Of a DNA stretch of 37,616 nt, positions 7,776 to 14,328 are shown in pieces (the first letter of the stretch is position 1; every line of letters starts with the position of its first letter). The DNA lies in NCBI GenBank assembly GCA_903839535.1, contig CAIMCT010000476.1, forward strand, positions 1 to 37,616, read 5' to 3'. The notes under the pieces were generated by a model. It was not told the origin of the DNA and made no database searches. It saw only the letters and a list, made by a program, of their open reading frames with translations. This stretch comes from an uncultured Desulfobacteraceae bacterium (GTDB lineage Bacteria > Desulfobacterota > Desulfobacteria > Desulfobacterales > Desulfatirhabdiaceae). The position numbers and the translations under genes were made by a program.

Positions 7776-8585
7776 TCAAACGTGAATATCTCTTTGCGGA
7801 ATGTCATTGTGCCGATATGGAATATGAACGTCTCTCATGAAAGATGGTACGAGTTGTCTTCTGAGAGATTCGTTCGCTATTTTCAGGTAATCGTTTTCAG
7901 CTTTGAGAGATTCGTTTTCAGCTTGTAGCATAAGAATAGTATTTTGCATACGTTCTATTTGAGTTGTCTGTTCGTTGACGGGTTGTGGATGTTCAGGCAT
8001 TGCAGCCTTTTGGTTGTTGATTGTGTCTTTCATGCGTTCTATTTGTACTGTTTGCTCGTTGATAGTCTGGATGTATTCGGCAATCATCTTCATTTTCTTT
8101 GCATTGCCTTTTTCGAGTTCTCTCTTTGATTCTGTGATGTTTGCTTCGGGTTTGGGTTTTGTTTTGGTTTTGGGTTTCCGAGTGTTGGCGATAATCTTTT
8201 CAATGCCATGATAACTGATATTTGGCGTATCTTCAATGGCCTGGATTACCTCTGTTAATTTACCTGCTCCACATTCCGTCTTGATACGGTCGATGAGTCC
8301 TGCTCCCCATTTGGCTGTTGCGACGGGATGAGCAATGAAGGCGAACCTCTCTTTGTTGAACATCGAATATCGCAAGCTGAACATGTTCATGATGTACTTT
8401 TCAAACGTTGCGTTTTCATAAACCTTGTTTTCTTTGAACCGGCTTGTCCTTTCGAGATAGTACAGTCGGAGGATGAAGTCTCTCCGGTGTAGAGATGATA
8501 TATCTTTTGCGTTCTTGCAGTCTTCTTCGATTGTGCCAATATTCACGCTGTCATAACGGCTCTTCAATTCTTCGAGTAAAATCAT
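7776..8585 (-). CDS. Coiled-coil protein adjacent to guide array, 269 aa
   Basis: The N-terminal 120 residues contain KYIMNMFSLRYSMFNKERFAFIAHP and GAGLIDRIKTECGAGKLTEVIQAIED, reminiscent of DUF3102-like phage proteins such as the one at 32533-33621. A basic linker (TRKPKTKTKPKP) follows, then a long heptad region (about 150-245) with a near-duplicated segment ('EQTVQIERMKDTI' and 'EQTTQIERMQNTI'). The tail is His/Arg-rich. ATG 8585 follows AAAGGAGACTTACC, which sits between the gene and the array end at 8611. A role in array function is possible only by position; it could simply be another operon gene. Confidence 0.75.
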   Translation of the reverse strand: MILLEELKSRYDSVNIGTIEEDCKNAKDISSLHRRDFILRLYYLERTSRFKENKVYENATFEKYIMNMFSLRYSMFNKERFAFIAHPVATAKWGAGLIDRIKTECGAGKLTEVIQAIEDTPNISYHGIEKIIANTRKPKTKTKPKPEANITESKRELEKGNAKKMKMIAEYIQTINEQTVQIERMKDTINNQKAAMPEHPQPVNEQTTQIERMQNTILMLQAENESLKAENDYLKIANESLRRQLVPSFMRDVHIPYRHNDIPQRDIHV

Positions 8586-8610
8586 GGTAAGTCTCCTTTT
8601 TTGGGTTGGT

Positions 8611-9889
8611 GGTTTTGCAAAAAACGCTTAGGTTTCAGGGTTCTTTTGGTCTTGCACCTATATTGTGGGTTTCAGCCATATCATGGTCTTGCAGCCTATC
8701 TCTGGGTTTCATCGGTATCCCGGCCTTGCATTTTGAATTTGGGTTTCAATCAATTTATGGTCTTGCACTATGAGATTGGGTTTCATTTTCTTTCCGGTCT
8801 TGCATTGTGGAAGTGGGTTTCAAACGGACATTGGTTTGCATTCAATCAATGGGTTTCAAATAGGCATTGGTCTTGCATTACGTCATCGGGTTTCACCTCA
8901 AGTTCGGTCTTGCATTTGGTTCTCGGTTTTCAATTAGCCTTTTGGTCTTGCATTGATCTTTTGGGTTTCAACGTGATTCTGGTCTTGCACCGTATCTACG
9001 GGTTTCAGATCACCATTAGTCTTGCATTCTGGCGATGGGTTTCACTCAGTGTCCGGTCTTGCATTTTTATAATGGGTTTCACTCAAGGGGCGGCCTTGCA
9101 TCTGAAGAATAGGTTTCAGTATTGGTGTGGTCTTGCACATGCCACATGGGTTTCAGAAATCTACTGGTCTTGCATTCAATCAATGGGTTTCAATAAAGCT
9201 GTGGTCTTGCATTCAATCAATGGGTTTCAAATCACGCATGGTCTTACATTTGGTTCTTAGTTTTCATAGCCTTTTGGGTCTTGCATACCATCTATGAGTT
9301 TCAAAGATACATTGGTCTTGCATTGGGAACATAGGTTTCAATACATCTGCGGCTTGCATTAGTGATTTGGGTTTCAAAAAAGGAGTGGCCTTGCACAGTT
9401 ACATTGGGTTTCAATGTTCACCTTGTCTTGCATCTGTACAATGGGTTTCAAATCCGTACTGGATTGCATTGTTTTGATGGGTTTCAATGGGATCATGGTC
9501 TTGCATGCAGTCGTTGGGTTTCAATGGCCAATTGGTCTTGCACTTGTCTTGTGGGTTTCAAACATATTACGGTCTTGCAATTTGATTATGGGTTTCATTA
9601 AGGGGCTGGTCTTGCATTGTTTTTGTGGGTTTCAATCCATCATTAGTCTTGCACTCAGACTATGGATTTCATGTTACTTCTGGTCTTGCACATTTTTTAT
9701 GGGTTTCAGCAAGAAATTGGTCTTGCAAGCTTCCAATAGGTTTCAAGTTTCCATTGGTCTTGCAATATCTAACTGGGTTTCAATAGGCCATTGGTCTTGC
9801 ACTTTCACAGCGGGTTTCAGCCTCTTACATGTCTTGCATTTCATTAATGGGTTTCATTGGTTTTATGGTCTTACACTCACAAATTTTCA
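8611..9889 (-). repeat. TIGR-like guide array: 34 two-spacer units, 37-nt period
   Basis: On the plus strand GGTCTTGCA (35 copies; 22 exact) alternates with GGGTTTCA (34 copies; 26 exact), separated on both sides by variable spacers of about 10 nt, period 37. Read on the minus strand, the sense of the upstream tas gene, a unit is TGAAACCC-N10-TGCAAGACC-N10. First-motif starts run 8611, 8648, 8685 and so on to 9867; three 8-nt copies (8833, 9351, 9461) and one 11-nt spacer shift the register by one base. Both ends degenerate (GGTTTTGCA at 8611; ATTTTCA near 9883-9889). Two non-identical short repeats with two spacers per unit fit TIGR arrays, which are processed to 36-nt guide RNAs. They do not fit CRISPR. 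Confidence 0.92.
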
Positions 9890-9912
9890 AAGAACAAATT
9901 GCACCGCTATCT

Positions 9913-10836
9913 TTAAACTTCGCTTACAGCCTTCACTTTCTTAACTGCTTTGCGCTTCGGTTTTGCTACTTCAATCAATTCTTCTTCAACTTCAATGATA
10001 GGTATATTCTTATCGTCTTTCCAGTAATAAGGCGGGATAATGCCGGTGTGTTCCAATATAACATCAGCATAAACGCCACGGGTACTTTTCCCGTCCATTT
10101 CCCGCGCAACATGCCAGAAGTGGGATAAGAACAGCTTGACGGCTCTCATCTTTGCCATTGAATGCCTATGCCCTTTTGACTTTTCGGGATAGACGGTTTC
10201 CAACTTCGATTTGACTTCAAGAAGATGGTTTTTGTATGGATGTTCCAGCGCTTGTTTGTTGAATGATTCACCGATTTGAAAAGCAACTTGCCGACCTTTT
10301 GCCGACCAGTTAGATGCTACACCGGCCTTACGTTTCGGCATTTTACCGTCAATGACATGCTCTCCAAGATAAGCCCACCATTTGGAAACGTTGCTGAAAT
10401 CTTTTGATGTGTCGATACGGGTCTTGAGTATGCCGTCGCCTTTGATACTTCTGTTGCAGGTTGGACAAAAGAACGTGTTACCTTCGCCGTTTTCTTTCTT
10501 TATAACGTCTGTACCGCAGTCTGAACAGATAGCCACAAACTTATAATAATACAACAGAACAAGATTGCCAGAAACGAATGAACCTATCCCAGGAACAGCC
10601 TTAAGCCATTCTGTGTAAATAGGCCAATATTCCAATTCTTTGATAATGTCACGGCTGAGGCGGTCTTTGATTGATTCTAAATCTTTTACGATTTTGTTGT
10701 GTTTGATAGATTCTTCTTGGTTGATGTGAGCAAGTCTATTCTTTGTCGCCACCAGAGTTTTGAGAATTGCGTCATAATTCTTGCAGTAATAATTCAGGCT
10801 TCTGATAACATCGTCATTCGCTTTGATACTTTCCAT
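9913..10836 (-). CDS. Tas-like (Nop/IS110 C-terminal-like) guide-RNA-binding protein without nuclease
   Basis: This 307-aa protein has an N-terminal helical coiled region (1-75), a helix-hairpin-helix-like AVPGIGSFVSGNLVLLY (80-96), a zinc ribbon C104-x2-C107...C124-x2-C127, WWAYLGEHV (153-161), GVASNWSAKGRQVAFQIGESF (172-192) and a C-terminal helical part. The order PGIG / YLG / GR / paired helices matches the IS110 Transposase_20 domain, which Tas proteins share with Nop proteins. There is no RuvC/DEDD half and no HNH motif, so it should bind RNA and DNA rather than cut. The tail is Lys-rich (AKPKRKAVKKVK). ATG 10836 follows AAAGGAAAACTCAA. Its stop is 24 bp from the array. Confidence 0.88.
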   Translation of the reverse strand: MESIKANDDVIRSLNYYCKNYDAILKTLVATKNRLAHINQEESIKHNKIVKDLESIKDRLSRDIIKELEYWPIYTEWLKAVPGIGSFVSGNLVLLYYYKFVAICSDCGTDVIKKENGEGNTFFCPTCNRSIKGDGILKTRIDTSKDFSNVSKWWAYLGEHVIDGKMPKRKAGVASNWSAKGRQVAFQIGESFNKQALEHPYKNHLLEVKSKLETVYPEKSKGHRHSMAKMRAVKLFLSHFWHVAREMDGKSTRGVYADVILEHTGIIPPYYWKDDKNIPIIEVEEELIEVAKPKRKAVKKVKAVSEV

Positions 10837-10866
10837 TTGAGTTTTCCTTTCCCTTTGTGTTTCGCT

Positions 10867-11202
10867 CTACTTACTAATTAACGCATGATATTTATTCGTC
10901 AACTTTTTCGCCTTTTCCCACGAAAGCGGCTTTTCCGGCCCGCAGCCTTTCGGACACTTTAGGAGCGGGTCTTTGCCTGCACCGAATAGCCTGCACATGT
11001 ATGGTTTTACCCGGTGTATGCTACATTTATTATCCTCGCTGACATACGGACACTGCATTGAATTTGCTTCTTTCTTCACAGGAATAGCGTCCCATTCTGA
11101 TTTTGCAAATGGTACGAGGCTTGAGCAGCAGTCTGCACAGCCTTCTTGACATTCAAAAGACGGTATAGAAGCATATAGCTTTTTGATTTTTGGGTGAACC
11201 AT
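10867..11202 (-). CDS. YkgJ-family cysteine-cluster protein
   Basis: The sequence has the family signature C-x3-C-x2-CC (CQEGCADCCSSL, about residues 18-29), then CPYVSEDNKCSIHRVKPYMCRLFGAG and CPKGCG. These Cys-cluster proteins (YkgJ/CxxCxxCC) are predicted to bind zinc or an iron-sulfur cluster; their biochemical role is unclear. ATG 11202 is chosen because GGAGGCTGAC precedes it; a TTG at 11214 overlaps that site. It lies between the Bro-N gene and tas with short gaps, so co-transcription with the guide system is likely. Confidence 0.85.
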   Translation of the reverse strand: MVHPKIKKLYASIPSFECQEGCADCCSSLVPFAKSEWDAIPVKKEANSMQCPYVSEDNKCSIHRVKPYMCRLFGAGKDPLLKCPKGCGPEKPLSWEKAKKLTNKYHALISK

Positions 11203-11215
11203 GTCAGCCTCCAAT

Positions 11216-12022
11216 TCAAAACGTCATTTTCCTAAATTGCCGCATCATGTTCAGGTCTTCTGTCAGTTTGAATTTAAAGTGTTCGATAACGCTGGTATCA
11301 TACGCCTTTACTTCGCCATATTTACTATCCTCAATCTTTTTACAAACACGTCCGAGCGCCCTTGATAATTTGGATAACTGTTTGCCGATTGAGCTATAAA
11401 TATATGGTATTCTCAGATCGAATACTTCGCCAAGCCACGGTATTGCAGATACAGCTTTATATCTCTTGGAATCGCCAATTTGTTCTTTGAGTTTCTCGTT
11501 CTGTTTGGATACCACGGAAGCGGTCGCCATTGCGGTAGCAGTCTTTTTGTCGCTGATATATGCTTTGGTTTTGACAGCTTCATCACGCTGTTTGAGCGCC
11601 AGTTCTTTCATTTCCAATTCGTTTGCGTAAAGTCTCAGCGCTTCGGGTAAAGATTTTGGCATAAGAGAGTAAGAGCCTGTCTTGCGGATAGAAGGCAGAA
11701 CCTCTGAATGAACCCAGTATTTGAATTTCAAAGCGTTCGGTTTTCGGCTTTGAGCAATCAAATCATAAAGCCCGGCTTCTGTTAAGACTGTCATTTCTTG
11801 CATTCCACCTGCTGTTTGAAGGGGGTAGAAATTCACGACACCCTTTGTATCTATCCCAATTCTCTCATAATTCTCTTTGAGTGTTGCAATAGCATCTCTA
11901 TTATTTAAAATATCCAAAGCATCACAAATATCCTTGGCGACAAAATGCGGTTCACCATCAATCATTACCGTTCTGATATTGGTGTTCGGGTCAAAGCTGA
12001 AAACTGTCATTTCATTTGTCAT
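11216..12022 (-). CDS. Bro-N domain phage antirepressor
   Basis: Residues 1-110 form a Bro-N domain: VMIDGEPHFVAKDICDALDI, then LTEAGLYDLIAQSRKPNALKFKYWVHSEVLPSIRKTGSY, the diagnostic block. A coiled middle (EALRLYANELEMKELALKQRDEAV) and a C-terminal region (SAIPWLGEVFDL...KYGEVKAYDTSVIEHF) follow, as in Bro/KilAC-type antirepressors. Such proteins oppose repressors and promote lytic growth. ATG 12022 follows AAGGAAAGATAAA and lies directly after the ribbon-helix-helix gene. The first part is strongly recognised; the C-terminal domain is not. Confidence 0.93.
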   Translation of the reverse strand: MTNEMTVFSFDPNTNIRTVMIDGEPHFVAKDICDALDILNNRDAIATLKENYERIGIDTKGVVNFYPLQTAGGMQEMTVLTEAGLYDLIAQSRKPNALKFKYWVHSEVLPSIRKTGSYSLMPKSLPEALRLYANELEMKELALKQRDEAVKTKAYISDKKTATAMATASVVSKQNEKLKEQIGDSKRYKAVSAIPWLGEVFDLRIPYIYSSIGKQLSKLSRALGRVCKKIEDSKYGEVKAYDTSVIEHFKFKLTEDLNMMRQFRKMTF

Positions 12023-12023
12023 T

Positions 12024-12188
12024 TTATCTTTCCTTTTTCACTTCGAGGGTTATGTTGGAAGTTTCATTTCTTTTGAAGTAAACGTCGATTGCCCGGCGCA
12101 ATATCTCAGAGAGATTTAAGCCTGTAGCTTCCTTTTCTGCAAGGAGACGTTCTATGTACAATGTTGGTATGGAGAATGTCCTTTTCAT
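12024..12188 (-). CDS. Ribbon-helix-helix (CopG/Arc-like) DNA-binding protein, 54 aa
   Basis: MKRTFSIPTLYIERLLAEKE forms the beta strand and first helix, and TGLNLSEILRRAIDVYFKR the second helix, the classic RHH layout. ATG 12188 follows AAAGGAAATAC; the in-frame ATG at 12218 lacks a site. RHH dimers bind short inverted repeats, and an imperfect dyad lies upstream at 12353-12381, so autoregulation of the operon that includes bro, ykgJ, tas and the array is a reasonable inference. The stop is 1 bp from bro. Confidence 0.85.
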   Translation of the reverse strand: MKRTFSIPTLYIERLLAEKEATGLNLSEILRRAIDVYFKRNETSNITLEVKKER

Positions 12189-12409
12189 GTATTTCCTTTC
12201 GATGGAGTAACTTATCAACCTTTATTAGAAAAACTATATACTCATTCTACCAAAAAAGGAAATAAAAACGATAACAATACCTTTTTTATCGGACGTTTTA
12301 CGCATAACCTTTTGAATCTGAAAGACAAAAATGACTTTCATGAGTGATTATCCCAACAGGTAGAGATTATCTACCCATTGGAATATCCTAAACATTGAAA
12401 TGTAATGTG
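12189..12409 (-). promoter_or_regulatory. Promoter region of the RHH-bro-tas operon
   Basis: This 221-bp gap is one of the few breaks in the packed minus-strand genes. Read on the minus strand, a TAGAAT -10-like hexamer occupies 12244-12249 with a T-rich upstream stretch but no clean -35 at 17 bp. The dyad at 12353-12381 lies further upstream. The promoter is inferred from the gap and these elements. Confidence 0.4.
12353..12381. promoter_or_regulatory. 29-bp dyad, candidate operator
   Basis: CCAA-CA-GGTAGA and TCTACC-CA-TTGG flank a 5-nt centre (GATTA): 10 of 12 positions in each arm are complementary. It lies in the gap upstream of the RHH gene and could be its binding site, or the base of an RNA hairpin after the preceding gene. 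Confidence 0.5.
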
Positions 12410-12637
12410 TTAAAAATAGACTCGCTGTTCACGAACGGTTTCTTTGAGACTTACCATCTGCGCTCGAAGTTGCCGGATCATGAAAATCTTATCCGTAAGT
12501 GTACATTGCTCCCTTTCTATAATATCCAATAGCAATGTCAATTCCTTCATCGTGACACAAGGCCAGCCTTCGGGATCGTGATCCATTTCGAGTAACCTGA
12601 GCCGCTTGATGATGTTCTCTTCATTCTTGCTTATCAT
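12410..12637 (-). CDS. Hypothetical helical protein, 75 aa
   Basis: ATG 12637 overlaps the HU stop as ATGA, and AAGAAGGCGGC serves as ribosome binding site. The product is charged and helical (EENIIKRLRLLEMDHD; LTLLLDIIEREQCTLTDKIFMIRQLRAQMVSLKETVREQ), probably a coiled coil. No family is recognised. It is translationally coupled to HU. Confidence 0.65.
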   Translation of the reverse strand: MISKNEENIIKRLRLLEMDHDPEGWPCVTMKELTLLLDIIEREQCTLTDKIFMIRQLRAQMVSLKETVREQRVYF

Positions 12638-12882
12638 GCCGCCTTCTTTGCTTCTTTAAACCGCATGACGGTCTTTGCTGGACACTGGATTGAAGCACCA
12701 GTCTTCGGATTGTGCCTTGTTCTGGCAGTTAATACCACCTTCTTGAACGTTCCCAATCCTGGCACAACCAGCCTATCCTCTGTATTCACGATGTTGATGA
12801 ATGCTCTAATAACCTCATCCGTTTCTATCTGGCTGGTATTGGCCTTACTTGCGATTGTTTTGATATATTCTGCTTTAGTCAT
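12634..12882 (-). CDS. HU/IHF-family DNA-binding protein
   Basis: The 82-aa sequence matches the HU/IHF fold: MTKAEYIKTIASKANTS, VIRAFINIV, LVVPGLGTFKKVVLTARTRHNPKTGASIQCPAKTVMRFK. It has the diagnostic GTFKK and ARxxxNPxTG beta-arm motifs. It would bend and compact DNA at phage recombination or replication sites. It is slightly shorter than the usual 90 aa, with a short C-terminal helix. ATG 12882 follows GGAGTACCGCACA and overlaps the upstream gene's end. Confidence 0.95.
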   Translation of the reverse strand: MTKAEYIKTIASKANTSQIETDEVIRAFINIVNTEDRLVVPGLGTFKKVVLTARTRHNPKTGASIQCPAKTVMRFKEAKKAA

Positions 12883-13231
12883 TGTGCGGTACTCCTTCTT
12901 TTGGTTTGTTGATGTTTTCGATAATGCCTGCGATAAATATTAATGCTGCATCCCATGCGGCCCTTGCGATTTCCCTTTCCCTGTTGGTGATTAAAATAAA
13001 ATCTGTTTCATTCTCAATCCATGACTCAAATTGGTTCATTTGACTTTTCCTCCTTTTATCCTTGATTTTGGCACGAATACCTCTTTTGTAACACGATAAA
13101 TACTCACTATGATTATACGGAACACCCGGAGGCCATTCTGGAGCTATCCAACACATAGCCTCCAAGTATCCTTGACGATGATAATATGAGTTACATTCAG
13201 TATCCCGATACAGAGATATGTCATTAATCAT
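12875..13231 (-). CDS. Hypothetical protein, 118 aa, with strong internal start at 13039
   Basis: The frame opens at ATG 13231, overlapping the end of the preceding small gene, with only a weak ribosome binding site. A strong AAGGAGGAAAAGTCAA site inside it serves ATG 13039, giving a 54-aa product starting MNQFESWIENETDF. The upstream half (SYYHRQGYLEAMCWIAPEWPPG) looks protein-like and the downstream half (REIARAAWDAALIFIAGIIE) resembles small phage 'AW-x-AA' proteins. It may make one fused product, two nested products, or be two genes joined by loss of a stop. Confidence 0.6.
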   Translation of the reverse strand: MINDISLYRDTECNSYYHRQGYLEAMCWIAPEWPPGVPYNHSEYLSCYKRGIRAKIKDKRRKSQMNQFESWIENETDFILITNREREIARAAWDAALIFIAGIIENINKPKEGVPHND

Positions 13232-13394
13232 TATCTTCAAGTGTTTGATTTGGATGATAAACATTATCAGGGATGAACGCCCCGGAATACAATAACCATA
13301 TCACACGGCTCCATGCTGTAAAAGCTCGTTGCCTGGGGCTGTCACAGAAATATTCCTGATACCATTCTTCAAAGACTTCATTTTCTTTCTGCAT
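13224..13394 (-). CDS. Hypothetical small protein, 56 aa
   Basis: ATG 13394 overlaps the end of the upstream gene (stop at 13378). The product, MQKENEVFEEWYQEYF then RQRAFTAWSRVIWLLYSGAF, has the 'F-x-x-W...A-F-x-A-W' layout of common uncharacterised phage proteins, and partly resembles the MNQFESWIENE...AAWDAA segment just downstream. The ribosome binding site is weak, so translation probably depends on coupling. Function unknown. Confidence 0.6.
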   Translation of the reverse strand: MQKENEVFEEWYQEYFCDSPRQRAFTAWSRVIWLLYSGAFIPDNVYHPNQTLEDND

Positions 13395-13593
13395 AGTATT
13401 CATCGTATTCCGCTAATAAAAACCTGTTAATCTCATTTCTGATTGCAATCATATCTGGAACCGTATATCCCATATAGTAATGGGATGATCGTGATGGTTT
13501 TATTACCGACATATTGAATACGGGTTCATTTATGTTGTTGTGAGTATAGTGGATATCCTGTTGAATATTCACTACAATATCGTTATCTTCCAT
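13378..13593 (-). CDS. Hypothetical protein, 71 aa
   Basis: ATG 13593 has AAAGGCGAAGTGAC upstream; the in-frame ATG at 13638 overlaps the preceding gene. The product starts MEDNDIVVNIQQDIHYTHNN and ends FLLAEYDEYYAERK; it is acidic and Tyr-rich, with no recognised family. It sits between the 134-aa protein gene and the 56-aa gene, with overlaps on both sides. Confidence 0.6.
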   Translation of the reverse strand: MEDNDIVVNIQQDIHYTHNNINEPVFNMSVIKPSRSSHYYMGYTVPDMIAIRNEINRFLLAEYDEYYAERK

Positions 13594-13594
13594 G

Positions 13595-13999
13595 TCACTT
13601 CGCCTTTCTCTTTCTGTGTTTAGGTTTTGCAGATACAACCTTGTCTATATCATCCGGGTATTTCGTTTCCGTTTTAGGAGTTGCAACATTCAGCCGCTTA
13701 AACCGTTTGTGTTTACATGCAGGGATAGCATCTTGTACTGGAGCATAAATGCCTTGTATTGTCGGTGATAATTTCGGTTTAACCAACGTGTCACCGTCAT
13801 CTTCCGGTTGTTCGACAGATACCAAAACTAACAAATGTGCCTGGTAATATTCACCTGCTGGACGATTCGTTCCGGTTAAAGTCATCGGGTTGTCATCCAT
13901 TAGTTTATATCTGTCTGACAAGTCAATGTTTTCAATATAGATTCCAAGTTCTTCCATTTTAGACACCTTCTTAACCAATCCAATGAGCGGGTTTTTCAT
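13595..13999 (-). CDS. Hypothetical protein, 134 aa
   Basis: ATG 13999 follows a strong AAGGAGGATTGAA; an in-frame ATG at 14053 lies inside the MazG-like gene. The product (MKNPLIGLVKKVSKMEELGI...) has a beta-rich middle (AHLLVLVSVEQPEDDGDTLVK) and a very basic C-terminus (KPKHRKRKAK). No domain is recognised. It is coupled to the MazG-like gene upstream. Confidence 0.65.
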   Translation of the reverse strand: MKNPLIGLVKKVSKMEELGIYIENIDLSDRYKLMDDNPMTLTGTNRPAGEYYQAHLLVLVSVEQPEDDGDTLVKPKLSPTIQGIYAPVQDAIPACKHKRFKRLNVATPKTETKYPDDIDKVVSAKPKHRKRKAK

Positions 14000-14000
14000 T

Positions 14001-14297
14001 TCAATCCTCCTTATCTTGTTTTTGTAGAACTCGAATTCTATCTGCTGCTGCAATCATCAAATCAAAACCGACTTTGTGCGCCAATGATAAAAGCAGTACA
14101 AAAACATCTCCGGCTTCATTTGCAACGTCTTTCGTGTTGATTGCAGATGGTTCATCGGCGTATATCTTTAATGCTTCGGATAATGATTCTACGCATTGAC
14201 GCATACATTCCATGTGCGATGTTGTAGTTCTTTGTGGGAACGCATCCCCATGCCACAATCCTGCGTATTCCTGAAATCCAGACAGCTTTGAAACCAT
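14001..14297 (-). CDS. MazG-like NTP pyrophosphohydrolase, 98 aa
   Basis: ATG 14297 follows AAAGGAAACGTCAA, preferred over ATG 14375, which lies inside the thymidylate-synthase-like gene. MVSKLSGFQEYAGLW starts the product. ECMRQCVESLSEALKIYAD gives the first helix pair and NTKDVANEAGDVFVLLLSLAHKVG the ExxD metal-binding helix of MazG-like enzymes. Such enzymes hydrolyse (d)NTPs to monophosphates. Next to a thymidylate-synthase-like gene it fits nucleotide-pool remodelling. The first acidic pair is not perfectly conserved. Confidence 0.75.
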   Translation of the reverse strand: MVSKLSGFQEYAGLWHGDAFPQRTTTSHMECMRQCVESLSEALKIYADEPSAINTKDVANEAGDVFVLLLSLAHKVGFDLMIAAADRIRVLQKQDKED

Positions 14298-14328
14298 TTG
14301 ACGTTTCCTTTTCAATCGCTGAACAACG

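Noticed and set aside
8841-8850. Self-targeting by spacer TTCAATCAAT (also found at 6540, 9970 and 16942)
   Set aside because: A 10-mer of this AT-rich composition is expected to recur, and in these genes it encodes common Leu-Ile-Glu codons on the other strand. Tandem targeting would need the partner spacer next to it, which I did not find.
8611-9889. CRISPR array
   Set aside because: Repeats are 8-9 nt, of two alternating kinds, with 10-nt spacers; CRISPR has one longer repeat (usually over 20 nt) and longer spacers. No cas gene is nearby.
8601-9944. Long plus-strand reading frames through the array with repeating 'WVS...CIL...GF' peptides
   Set aside because: They arise because the repeat motifs contain no stop on this strand and the 37-nt period rotates all three frames. 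The peptide repeats only reflect the DNA motifs, no ribosome binding site is seen, and the strand is opposite to the flanking genes.
9913-10836. IS110 insertion sequence or a truncated transposase
   Set aside because: The N-terminal DEDD/RuvC-like half is absent, the protein begins with its own start and ribosome binding site, it has an added zinc ribbon, and no element ends are visible. The adjacent guide array explains it better.
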